10,913 nt of DNA from Candidatus Syntropharchaeum sp. (GCA_016782355.1 JADHYP010000033.1:1-10913), one strand, 5' to 3'; shown: positions 1 through 5,920, numbered from the stretch's first letter. A program made the numbers and translations. The notes: generated by a model from the sequence alone, not told the origin.

Positions 1-139
1 GGGTAACAGCGAAAATTTTCGCCGCCTCTCGCTTCCCCATTTGAAGCGACATTTCTGTTATTCTTAGCTTTGGCGAATAGCCCAATGCTTTAATTAATAA
101 TGATTGTCCAGTCTCGTTATACCTTACTTCTTTTGGCAT
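1..139 (-). CDS. Small winged-helix-type regulator, N-terminal part with apparent internal deletion; runs off left edge
   Basis: An open frame starts at ATG 139-137, with a GGAGG-type ribosome site about 8 nt upstream, and stays open to the window edge (46 codons). The protein begins MPKEVRYNETGQSLLIKALG and continues YSPKLRI. From memory, this resembles the N-terminus of a family of small archaeal winged-helix proteins, often seen near toxin/antitoxin genes. Right after PKLR it reads ITEMSLQMGK, which looks like the C-terminal helix of the same family; the roughly 60-residue winged-helix core expected between them is absent. The same ITEMSLQ peptide is encoded at 1799-1829. I infer an internally deleted, probably non-functional regulator that still has its promoter and ribosome site. 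The family assignment is recollection, not a search. Confidence 0.5.
   Translation of the reverse strand, partial: MPKEVRYNETGQSLLIKALGYSPKLRITEMSLQMGKREAAKIFAVT
32..62. repeat. 31-bp direct repeat, left copy flanking the MNT-HEPN operon
   Basis: Positions 32-62 match 1799-1829 at 30 of 31 bases, with a single C/A difference at 38/1805. The core TTTGAAGCGACATTTCTG is identical. Both copies are in the same orientation and encode ITEMSLQ(M/I)GK in the same minus-strand frame, so they are probably fragments of duplicated regulator genes rather than a dedicated attachment site. Confidence 0.75.
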
Positions 140-182
140 TCTCTTCCTCCTACTGTTAAGTTAATTGATTGATGTACTGAGT

Positions 183-192
183 ATTTATAAAA
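183..192 (-). promoter_or_regulatory. Archaeal TATA box for the gene at 139-1
   Basis: On the minus strand this reads TTTTATAAAT. A transcript start about 25 bp downstream would fall near 162, leaving a leader of roughly 23 nt that contains the GGAGG site before ATG 139. Spacing and sequence both fit an archaeal promoter. No purine-rich BRE is obvious upstream. Confidence 0.5.
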
Positions 193-278
193 GAGGTGCA
201 ACGGCGTCGTTAAATCCCGCAAGAGGTGAAGAGATTGTGGAGTTCATAAAAAGGGTGGAAAGTGACTGAGTGCCTGCG

Positions 279-298
279 GTTACTTTCGGTGCAGTAAC
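279..298. other. Short hairpin downstream of the MNT-HEPN operon
   Basis: GTTACT (279-284) and AGTAAC (293-298) are perfect inverted repeats with an 8-nt loop, starting 5 bp beyond the stop codon of the last HEPN gene. No T-run follows on the minus strand, so a terminator role is uncertain; it could instead protect the 3' end or be chance. Confidence 0.3.
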
Positions 299-303
299 AA
301 TGT

Positions 304-696
304 TCATGGTTTGATTTTCTCCTCTGCCCATTTGCGAACCTTTCTTACGAGTTCGCGAGTCGCCACCCTGTCAAAAGGTAACTCGGCTTCCGATGGTAGT
401 ATATCGTAGCGGAACTCAACAGCATAAGGGGAAAGCACATCCAGTTCCTTAATATAATCTGGAACTTCTATTTCATTATCGGTGAGCAAATTCAGCAGTT
501 TCTCAAGATCGTGGATTTTTCGGTATGCAACTCTAAATTCTGACAATACTGCCTTTAAGAGTTTTTCAACTGCCTGCTGGGCATGAAAACCTATTATTTC
601 ATCGCTGATACGTTCGGAATCTAATATTTCATCCAATAGAGCTTCATCTTCAGACGCTTTTTCCAATAGTAACAAAGCCTGCTCATGATGTTTCAT
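304..696 (-). CDS. HEPN-domain protein (toxin-type partner of MNT), pair 1
   Basis: A 130-residue, mostly helical protein of the HEPN type (COG2250-like). The helix 2 signature AQQAVEKLLKAVL is at residues 39-51, and the HEPN RNase-type motif is present as R55-x6-H62 (FRVAYRKIH). A DVLSPYAVEFRYD stretch corresponds to the LDKYYLTTRYPD region of the second HEPN protein in this operon. HEPN proteins of this class are usually ribonuclease toxins neutralised by the adjacent MNT nucleotidyltransferase. The residue two after the motif histidine is Leu, not the Tyr that is AMPylated in RX4HXY-type toxins, so that control route may not apply here. The gene overlaps its MNT partner by 14 bp and is the last gene of the operon. 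Confidence 0.85.
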   Translation of the reverse strand: MKHHEQALLLLEKASEDEALLDEILDSERISDEIIGFHAQQAVEKLLKAVLSEFRVAYRKIHDLEKLLNLLTDNEIEVPDYIKELDVLSPYAVEFRYDILPSEAELPFDRVATRELVRKVRKWAEEKIKP

Positions 697-1000
697 ACAA
701 TATCCTCCCTTCCAAGGCAGCTTCGTAGATTACCGTTCCAGGTGTATCTGCCCAATCATTGAATACCTGTTCGCTTACTACAATGATGTCAACAGGTATC
801 CGCAAAGGGCTCAAAATTCGTCTAAGCCTTACCATCTCCATCTTGCGTGCTTTTAGTTCTTTTTCTACAATAAGAAAATCAAGGTCACTATCTTCATCAG
901 CCTTACCCGTAGCATAAGAGCCAAAGAGGATGATCTTGACTGGATTGGCAGCTCTCTTAAGCAGTTGAACTGCTTCCCGGATGGTTGCTTCTGGAATCAT
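683..1000 (-). CDS. MNT-type minimal nucleotidyltransferase (antitoxin-type), pair 1
   Basis: A 105-residue minimal nucleotidyltransferase of the DNA polymerase beta superfamily. The signature GSX10DXD is complete: G27-S28, then D39 and D41 in SDLDF. A third acidic residue, D71, lies in the PVDIIVV strand, so the metal-binding triad looks intact. In studied HEPN-MNT systems the MNT protein is the antitoxin and can transfer AMP to the HEPN partner; that role is inferred here. Its ATG is two bases after the stop of the upstream HEPN gene, and its own end overlaps the downstream HEPN start by 14 bp, indicating translational coupling. Confidence 0.88.
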   Translation of the reverse strand: MIPEATIREAVQLLKRAANPVKIILFGSYATGKADEDSDLDFLIVEKELKARKMEMVRLRRILSPLRIPVDIIVVSEQVFNDWADTPGTVIYEAALEGRILYETS

Positions 1001-1002
1001 AT

Positions 1003-1422
1003 TTATGCTATATTATCACCGCTTAATTTAACCCTTACAAGATTAACAATTTCCTCCACCATCTTTATAGCATCAGACCCCTCTTTTTCGGTAAAAGATT
1101 CATAAGGAACCGCAGGAGGGGCTATTGCATCTGGGTATCGGGTAGTCAAGTAATATTTATCAAGAATAACCCCGAACTCCTTAAATTTAGAAAACTCCGC
1201 TTCAAAAAGGCTACATTTTTCTGCAAGTTTTTGTATTGCGTGCTCCCAGATATATCGTTCGCCTTTAAAGATGAGATACGCTTTTAATGCCTTTTGAGCA
1301 GCCTGCTCGCACATAAAGCAAGTATAAGAATATATTTCCCGCTCAAAATTGCTCTTAGCGGACTCTAAGTCAAAATCAGCCTGCTCAAACCACCGTTCCG
1401 ATTCCTCTTTACTCCTTCTCAT
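1003..1422 (-). CDS. HEPN-domain protein (toxin-type partner of MNT), pair 2
   Basis: A 139-residue HEPN protein with the full set of family landmarks: the AQADFDLESAK-like first helix (WFEQADFDLESAK, residues 11-23), CEQAAQKALKAYL at 38-50, the catalytic-type motif R56-x4-H61 (RYIWEH), and the late LDKYYLTTRYPDA segment followed by PYESFTEKE. This is the classic COG2250 arrangement. It is expected to be an RNase-type toxin or RNA-processing subunit. It is clearly paralogous to the HEPN protein at 304-696 but keeps the conserved features better. The position two after H61 is Ile, so the tyrosine of the RX4HXY motif is missing. It overlaps its MNT partner by 14 bp. Confidence 0.9.
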   Translation of the reverse strand: MRRSKEESERWFEQADFDLESAKSNFEREIYSYTCFMCEQAAQKALKAYLIFKGERYIWEHAIQKLAEKCSLFEAEFSKFKEFGVILDKYYLTTRYPDAIAPPAVPYESFTEKEGSDAIKMVEEIVNLVRVKLSGDNIA

Positions 1423-1723
1423 ATAAAATCCGCCCCTCTTTCAACACTCGCTCAATAAATGGATTTTCCCATTCAATCATCCTCTCAATTTCCTCAGGTG
1501 TGTATACGAACACATCAACTTTTCCTAGGTCTAAGTCTATAAGTCTTGCTACTTCTATTAATCTTTCAATAAATCTCTTCTCGGTTTTTTTAATTACAAC
1601 AAAATCCAGATCGCTGTATTCATCCATCTCATCTCGAACATAAGAGCCAAAAATGATTATCTTTTCAGGCTCATACTGCATAAGACATTTAACTATCTTA
1701 TCTACCTTATCCATTCTCACCAT
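1409..1723 (-). CDS. MNT-type minimal nucleotidyltransferase (antitoxin-type), pair 2
   Basis: A 104-residue minimal nucleotidyltransferase with GSX10DXD complete (G26-S27, D38 and D40 in SDLDF) and a third acidic residue D70 in GKVDVFVY. It is the first gene of the four-gene MNT-HEPN-MNT-HEPN operon and overlaps its HEPN partner by 14 bp, the same overlap as in pair 1, which suggests the operon arose by module duplication or sequential capture of related modules. Start choice: ATG 1723 would fit a leaderless transcript from the TATA-like box at 1745-1754. An in-frame ATG at 1714 is preceded by GGTGAGA, so the true protein may be three residues shorter. Confidence 0.88.
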   Translation of the reverse strand: MVRMDKVDKIVKCLMQYEPEKIIIFGSYVRDEMDEYSDLDFVVIKKTEKRFIERLIEVARLIDLDLGKVDVFVYTPEEIERMIEWENPFIERVLKEGRILYEKE

Positions 1724-1790
1724 CTTCTATATATGTCTCCTCGCCTATTATACTTTTCTTGTTAGCCACCTTGCCGAAAGCTTCTTTCAT
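1707..1790 (-). CDS. Possible 27-residue ORF ahead of the MNT gene
   Basis: ATG 1790-1788 overlaps the stop of the winged-helix remnant (ATGA) and has a GGTGGA ribosome-like site just upstream. The frame encodes MKEAFGKVANKKSIIGEETY and seven further residues, ending out of frame inside the start of the MNT gene. I recognise no family. It may be a leader peptide, a remnant of a lost partner gene, or a chance frame. Confidence 0.2.
   Translation of the reverse strand: MKEAFGKVANKKSIIGEETYIEDGENG
1745..1754 (-). promoter_or_regulatory. Candidate TATA box for the MNT-HEPN operon
   Basis: On the minus strand this reads AGTATAATAG. A start about 25 bp downstream would fall at 1723-1726, at or beside the MNT start codon, consistent with a leaderless transcript. 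The sequence match is moderate only. Confidence 0.3.
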
Positions 1791-1870
1791 TCTTCCACCT
1801 TCCCAATTTGAAGCGACATTTCTGTTATTATTTCATCAATTCCTGCTCGATAGTCGTGTTCTTTGGAAAC
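1787..1870 (-). pseudogene. C-terminal remnant of a small winged-helix regulator
   Basis: The minus-strand frame between stops reads ...AGIDEIITEMSLQIGKVEE and stop, 27 codons with no start codon before the internal ATG. The IDEIITEMSLQI segment resembles the C-terminal helix of the winged-helix family whose N-terminus is encoded at 139-1, and ITEMSLQ is identical in both. The 5' part of the gene is missing: upstream DNA in another frame encodes the restriction/transposase chimera at 1828-2040. The remnant stop overlaps ATG 1790. Family assignment is inference. Confidence 0.4.
1799..1829. repeat. 31-bp direct repeat, right copy flanking the MNT-HEPN operon
   Basis: Partner of the repeat at 32-62 (30/31 identity, same orientation). 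Similarity stops abruptly after 1829, where the neighbouring chimeric frame ends with its TAA at 1830-1828, so this edge may mark a rearrangement junction. Confidence 0.75.
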
Positions 1871-2040
1871 TCACCGACGATTAACTTGTTCCGGTGAAGG
1901 AGACAGAACCGATGAATCAAGTTCTCACCGAAGAACTCCTCAAAGACCCCTGGATAACGCATTGAAGGTTCGATTCCACGGTCTTCGCAAATCCGCAAGA
2001 AGGTAATCCGGTCTAACAACTTCTGCACTGCATAGTTCAA
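1828..2040 (-). pseudogene. Decayed chimera: type IIG restriction-methylase fragment joined to a transposase-like fragment
   Basis: The N-terminal 25 residues (NYAVQKLLDRITFLRICEDR) match the helical signature preceding the catalytic domain of large type IIG/Eco57I-like restriction-methyltransferases. This similarity continues upstream of the nominal TTG start (FDKVNEL precedes it in frame) to the 3' end of nth, so there is no genuine start codon. From about residue 40 the frame changes character: HRFCLLHRNKLI contains a C-x2-H pattern typical of MULE-like DDE transposases, followed by KNTTIEQELMK and a stop at the repeat junction. Neither part is near full length; no methylase NPPY or complete DDE motif is present. 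I infer two gene scraps joined in frame by rearrangement. The restriction part is the firmer call. Confidence 0.5.
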
Positions 2041-2050
2041 CTCGTTTACC

Positions 2051-2698
2051 TTATCGAAACCGCGTTACGCCAACCCTTTTGCAGTGCTCAGTAACCGGGC
2101 AGATGCTGCACTTTGGACTGATAGGCGTGCATATAGTTTTGCCATGCATGACGAGCAGGTCGTTAAAGATAATCCAGTACCGCTTTGGAAGCGTTTTTCG
2201 TAATGCAAACTCTGTCTGATACGGATTTTTAGTCGCTACGAGTCCCATGCGATTGGATATACGGTGGACGTGAGTATCAACGGCGACACCGGGTTTATTA
2301 TAGCCCATCGTGATAACGATATTTGCGGTTTTTCTACCAACACCCTTTAGATTCAAGAGTTCATCTATCTTGTCCGGGACCTTAGAATCATAGCGCTCAA
2401 TCAGGACACGACAGAGTTCAAGTATTTGCGCCGCCTTCCTCCGGTAGAATCCGACAGGATAGATTGCAGCTTCTATCTCCTCTCTTTTGAGGTTTAACAT
2501 CTCTTCAGGCGTTTTTGCCAGTGCAAATAACCGTTCGGAAGCTCTGGCAGTCACTTCATCCCTTGTTCTAAGACTCAAAAGGCATGAAATCAGTGTAAGA
2601 AAAGGGTCTTTTCTCGTTGAAACATCCGTCAATGCCGACGTTTCCTCTTGATACCGCGTTTTAAGAATCTGCACCACCTTCTCAATATCATTCGGCAA
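2051..2698 (-). CDS. nth: Endonuclease III (DNA glycosylase/AP lyase)
   Basis: A 215-residue enzyme, close to the usual 210-215. It removes oxidised pyrimidines from DNA and cleaves the abasic site by beta-elimination. Visible landmarks are the helix-hairpin-helix LNLKGVGRKTANI with catalytic Lys K123, the catalytic Asp D141 in VDTHVHR, and the [4Fe-4S] ligands C190-x6-C197-x2-C200-x5-C206 near the C-terminus. The start is TTG 2698-2696: an in-frame TGA lies three codons upstream, and GGTGAG sits at good ribosome-site spacing. The start overlaps the end of nfo by 11 bp, so the two base-excision-repair genes are translationally coupled. The 3' end abuts the restriction-methylase remnant. Confidence 0.96.
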   Translation of the reverse strand: MPNDIEKVVQILKTRYQEETSALTDVSTRKDPFLTLISCLLSLRTRDEVTARASERLFALAKTPEEMLNLKREEIEAAIYPVGFYRRKAAQILELCRVLIERYDSKVPDKIDELLNLKGVGRKTANIVITMGYNKPGVAVDTHVHRISNRMGLVATKNPYQTEFALRKTLPKRYWIIFNDLLVMHGKTICTPISPKCSICPVTEHCKRVGVTRFR

Positions 2699-3530
2699 GT
2701 TCTCTCACCTTCCGGATATTTTCAATATCGCCTCTCCGATCATCAACCGGAGTCTCGAGGATTATCGGCAACTCCCTGATACGCTCATCTTTGAGCATCA
2801 CTCGAAAACCTTCTTCTCCTATATACCCAAGCCCAATATGCTCATGCCTGTCCAGTCGCGAGTTCCGACCTGCCTTTGCATCATTTAGATGGATGAGCTT
2901 CAGACGTTCAAGTCCAATGACCGCATCAAAATGCTGCATCGTAGCTTTCAGGCTTTTTTCAGTCCGTAATTCGTATCCGGCAACAAAAGCGTGGCAGGTG
3001 TCAAAGCAGATTCCAATTCGTTCCTGCTGCTCAACACGGTCCATGATGTGTCGTATATCCTCAAAGGTTCCTCCCATACTGTTCTTCGTCCCGGCGGTAT
3101 TCTCTAAAAGCAGCATCACGCGGTTATCAACTTCATTGAATGCCGTGTTTATCGCATTCACTATCCGCCGAAGCCCCTCTGCTTTTCCATATCCTCGATG
3201 ACTCCCAAGGTGCGTGACAATGTAAGGAATCCGTAAAGAGCCGCTGCGCTTCAATTCCTCGACAAGAGCTGCCACAGACTGATGGTAAACCTTATCTGCC
3301 GGTGCAGCAAGATTTGGAAGGTATGGCATGTGGTCCACAGGAGGAAATATCCCGGAATGCTCAACCTTCTCAGTGAATCGTGTTATCACAATCTCTGTAA
3401 GCTCCTTGAGTTTCCATCCGCGTGGGTTTCTCGAGAATATCTGGAAGGTATCACAACCCTTCTCTATTGCTCGTCCCACTGCCTTATCTATCGACCCTGC
3501 GATTGAGACGTGAACGCCAACTCGAACCAT
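2688..3530 (-). CDS. nfo: Endonuclease IV (AP endonuclease)
   Basis: A zinc-dependent AP endonuclease that incises 5' of abasic sites and trims blocked 3' ends. Taking ATG 3530 as start gives 280 residues and the family N-terminus (VRVGVHVSIAGS). The nine expected trinuclear zinc ligands are all present: H67, H107, E143, D177, H180, H214, D227, H229 and E259, with spacing matching the E. coli enzyme at a constant offset of two. The frame is open further to a GTG at 3560, but a TATA-like box at 3565-3574 would put the transcript start near 3545, inside that extension, so ATG 3530 is preferred. It is first in an operon with nth. Confidence 0.96.
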   Translation of the reverse strand: MVRVGVHVSIAGSIDKAVGRAIEKGCDTFQIFSRNPRGWKLKELTEIVITRFTEKVEHSGIFPPVDHMPYLPNLAAPADKVYHQSVAALVEELKRSGSLRIPYIVTHLGSHRGYGKAEGLRRIVNAINTAFNEVDNRVMLLLENTAGTKNSMGGTFEDIRHIMDRVEQQERIGICFDTCHAFVAGYELRTEKSLKATMQHFDAVIGLERLKLIHLNDAKAGRNSRLDRHEHIGLGYIGEEGFRVMLKDERIRELPIILETPVDDRRGDIENIRKVRELAE

Positions 3531-3564
3531 TACCTTTTCCAACACTCCCCTTATCACCACTCAA

Positions 3565-3574
3565 TTAAAATATA
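3565..3574 (-). promoter_or_regulatory. TATA box for nfo-nth
   Basis: On the minus strand this reads TATATTTTAA. A transcript start about 25 bp downstream would be near 3545, leaving roughly 15 nt before ATG 3530. It lies just past the stop of the upstream truncated regulator (3584), so nfo-nth probably has its own promoter. Confidence 0.45.
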
Positions 3575-3583
3575 GTGTGGGTG

Positions 3584-4051
3584 CTATACTTCAAAGGCAA
3601 AGGAGCAGAACCTATCTCCTTTTGCCATACAGCTCTTTAACTCAACGCGTGTATTGAGCAAACCACCGATGAAGTTCATATCAAACTCGCATACGAGCTC
3701 ACCGAACTCCATGGCAATCTCATGGATGAGGCAATTGTATTCTTTTATAATTATTTTACCATCCTCTCGCTTCATCTCTGCAAATGTTCCCAGTTCGTTC
3801 AACAATTCCACCACGGACTCCACATCGCCAGCCCCGTTCAGTCTTTCTCTGTAATAAGATGCCTGCGCCGCGCCCAATCGCGCCATCATCTCCCTCACCC
3901 TCTCTGACCCTTCCCTCTCGATTATATCTCGGATAATCCATTTGAAGAAGTCAGAATATGCTTTTGGAAAGAATTTCTCCGCTTTCTCGGTGAGAGAATA
4001 AAAAATCTTCGGTCTCCCCATTTTTTCTTTAATCGCAATCCTCTTTATCAA
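3584..4051 (-). CDS. SufR/ArsR-like metal- or Fe-S-sensing regulator, missing its DNA-binding N-terminus
   Basis: The protein starts LIKRIAIKEKMGRPKIFYSL (residue 1 from TTG 4051), which is the wing and linker region of a winged-helix regulator of the COG2345/SufR type; GRPKIFYSLTEKAEKFFP is the classic joint to the C-terminal half. The C-terminal half contains four cysteines, C107, C121, C141 and C149, in the NC..H ... LVCEF ... KSCMAKGDRFC pattern that in SufR-like proteins can bind an Fe-S cluster or metal. The recognition helices expected upstream are absent: an in-frame TAG lies about ten codons before the TTG, and no other minus-strand frame there resembles a winged helix. The deletion or junction coincides with the start of the divergent gene at 4069. 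It is probably a disrupted regulator; a small sensor-only protein is possible. Confidence 0.65.
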   Translation of the reverse strand: MIKRIAIKEKMGRPKIFYSLTEKAEKFFPKAYSDFFKWIIRDIIEREGSERVREMMARLGAAQASYYRERLNGAGDVESVVELLNELGTFAEMKREDGKIIIKEYNCLIHEIAMEFGELVCEFDMNFIGGLLNTRVELKSCMAKGDRFCSFAFEV

Positions 4052-4068
4052 GCTATCCCGCTCCAGAA

Positions 4069-5709
4069 GTGATGGCTATGGCGGGAGAAGAGATACATAT
4101 AAGAGATTTTCCACCTTTCATCAGGTTCGAACTTGAGGAAAGATTCCGAAGGGAAATCTTCGCAAAGTTCTTGAAGAGCGTGAGCGAGGTTGAAGTAGGC
4201 ATTCTTCCGGAAGAGTTCTGGAACTCGGTGGAAGAAGAATTTGAAATATCGAGATACGAGTTGAACTTTGGCAAAGTACGTGGAAAGATATTAAAAACAC
4301 TCGAAAAAAGTCCATTAAGAGCGAGGGAGATACTGGAAAGAAATCCTGACGTCCCCGCGAATTCCATTTACCACGCTATAATGTGGTTAAAGGGTCAAAA
4401 ACACATAAAAAAGAAAGGAGAGCGGTGGGCGCGCAAAGAAGATTGTTTTGACCGTGTTAGAGTTTCCGACCTTGCAAGAATAATCGATATGAGACACGAG
4501 GGTGAAAGAAGAAAGAATGCCATATCTATAAAGGAATTGGAGATGGCAACTTTTCTGTGGCCGAGTTATGAGCGTGCTTGTGATCGTGCGGGGATACGTT
4601 TTCAAACCACGTCTTATGGGCGATGGTATCAAAATCAGTTCGCACTCGCGAGAGCGGTAAAAGAATGGAGGAGAGGAAATACTAATATTCCTCAATGGAC
4701 TCTGATAGCGATAGCCGATTTTACCAACGTGGATATTGAGGAGAGAGAAGTAATATCAAGCTATTGTCTTCCTCCGGGGGTTGAAATATCCCCCCATTAT
4801 AAAGGGCGGTATAAACTCCCTATTGAAGTCTCTTCTGACCTTGACGTTATTGCGCTTCAAATACTCATGAATGCGGATGGATTGGTACATCCCGCTAAAC
4901 ATAAAAAGGCGATATTTAAAAGACTACACCACACTTTCGGCTCATTTCAAAGCGACCGGATACCCCTAACCATAAGAAAGATAATTGAGAATTATTATCA
5001 AATCCCGGGTTGTAGAAGAAACGGCATTAGAATACCCGAAAAAATGAAGGAGAGATGGGAACAACACCCGTTTCACGAGAAGACGCTCTCTAAAATCATG
5101 GTTCTGGAGACGTTGTTTGAACTGGATAAATCAAGAAGAACTTATGAGCTAATCTCGCGCTCGATAGACTTTCTTGACGATGTAGCGAGCATATTAAAGG
5201 ATTTAGGAATTGGCACCATTAAGATAACAAAAAGGAAAGACAGACCCCATTATCGGTCTTATTTGCCTAAAAAGGTGAAAGAAAATCTTGAAGGCTTAAA
5301 AGAAAAAATAGAAAAAATCAAGATTGAAAAAGGGATTGATTTTCTCGTTGAAAAGGAGGGAATAGAACTGATCAGGAACGTTAAAAATTATTGGGGCGAG
5401 GAAGGGGTTAATATACTCTCCAACCTGACTCAGGATAAAGGAGTCAGAGACCTTGACCTTGCCCGAGCTTGTGGTGTGACACCAAAAGAGGTGAGGAAAA
5501 TACTCTATGAACTCATAGATAGAGCGATTATCACCTGCGTAAGAGAAGAGACCACTGCACTCGTGGAATATTATTACTATTTGAGTCCTGATGGTATCGA
5601 GAAATTTTTAGCAGGGGAAAAGAAGGTGAAAGAAGAAGAAGATTTCAAATACCCATTTCCGGAAGAATTCAATTTTTATCAGCGAAGAAGATTGTTTGTA
5701 TTTGTTTAG
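4069..5709 (+). CDS. Winged-helix / degenerate LAGLIDADG / TFE-alpha-like winged-helix fusion protein
   Basis: A 546-residue protein with three readable parts. Residues 68-122 (KILKTLEKSPLRAREIL ... IYHAIMWLKGQKHI) look like a winged helix. Residues 205-405 look like a LAGLIDADG homing-endonuclease fold: an IPQWTLIAIADFT linker helix, first motif DVIALQILMNADG (257-271, acidic D270), and a second motif around 343-353 (IMVLETLFELD, acidic D353) followed by ISRSIDFLDDVASILKDLGI, the usual post-motif beta-alpha pattern. Residues 437-515 (EEGVNILSNLTQDKGVRDLD ... VRKILYELIDRAI ... YYYYL) resemble the extended winged helix of archaeal TFE-alpha, without the zinc ribbon. The motifs are weak, so nuclease activity is doubtful; a DNA-binding regulator, similar in concept to bacterial WhiA, is more likely. 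The start is GTG 4069 or ATG 4072/4081, none with a good ribosome site. Confidence 0.7.
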   Translation: MMAMAGEEIHIRDFPPFIRFELEERFRREIFAKFLKSVSEVEVGILPEEFWNSVEEEFEISRYELNFGKVRGKILKTLEKSPLRAREILERNPDVPANSIYHAIMWLKGQKHIKKKGERWARKEDCFDRVRVSDLARIIDMRHEGERRKNAISIKELEMATFLWPSYERACDRAGIRFQTTSYGRWYQNQFALARAVKEWRRGNTNIPQWTLIAIADFTNVDIEEREVISSYCLPPGVEISPHYKGRYKLPIEVSSDLDVIALQILMNADGLVHPAKHKKAIFKRLHHTFGSFQSDRIPLTIRKIIENYYQIPGCRRNGIRIPEKMKERWEQHPFHEKTLSKIMVLETLFELDKSRRTYELISRSIDFLDDVASILKDLGIGTIKITKRKDRPHYRSYLPKKVKENLEGLKEKIEKIKIEKGIDFLVEKEGIELIRNVKNYWGEEGVNILSNLTQDKGVRDLDLARACGVTPKEVRKILYELIDRAIITCVREETTALVEYYYYLSPDGIEKFLAGEKKVKEEEDFKYPFPEEFNFYQRRRLFVFV

Positions 5710-5716
5710 CTCCTTA

Positions 5717-5880
5717 TATAACCACAAGATTACACATCGTGGGCTCTGCCCACGTCCCCGCAAACCCTGAAAGGGTTTATTTCACGAGAAACCTTTCTTT
5801 AAAAAAGAAAGCTTTACCAAAGATAAAACTTTTTTCTAAAAAGTTTTAGTGTTAATCTCGTGAAATCTCGTGGTTTTTTA
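5717..5880. repeat. Structured intergenic element with nested inverted repeats, copy 1
   Basis: Outer arms AACCACAAGATT (5720-5731) and AATCTCGTGGTT (5864-5875) are inverted with one mismatch. An inner 11-bp perfect pair, ATTTCACGAGA (5779-5789) with 5856-5866, encloses two perfect hairpins: 5793-5811 (8-bp stem) and 5824-5848 (11-bp stem, 3-nt loop). Two more hairpins lie in the left half: CGTGGGC-TCT-GCCCACG (5738-5754) and AAACCC-TGAAA-GGGTTT (5762-5778). A T-run ends the element (5874-5879). It begins 8 bp after the stop of the LAGLIDADG-like gene and shares its left half with 9687-9781. It may be a MITE/REP-like element or a structured RNA, and could also end transcription of the upstream gene. 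Confidence 0.75.
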
Positions 5881-5920
5881 TCTCTATATGTTTCTGACAG
5901 GTGTTATTTCTACTTAAAGT

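Noticed and set aside
165..269. A plus-strand frame from TTG reading ...GATASLNPARGEEIVEFIKR...
   Set aside because: It looks protein-like at the end, but has only a TTG start, no ribosome site and no family I can name; possibly a gene scrap, too weak to annotate.
32..1829. Direct repeats as phage or integrative-element attachment sites
   Set aside because: No integrase or tRNA gene is present, and both repeats are explained as homologous coding remnants.
2791..3201. A 136-codon open frame on the plus strand
   Set aside because: It is antisense to the well-conserved nfo gene, is Ser/Arg-rich without family features, and lacks a ribosome site.
3531..3560. GTG start for nfo ten codons upstream
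   Set aside because: A TATA-like box at 3565-3574 implies a transcript start inside this stretch, and family proteins begin at VRVGVHVS.
4053..4367. Minus-strand 104-codon frame as the missing regulator N-terminus
   Set aside because: It is Ser-rich, has no winged-helix pattern, and is antisense to the coding sequence at 4069-5709.
5738..5778. CRISPR-like repeat
   Set aside because: Only single hairpins, no regular spacers or repeated units, and no cas genes.
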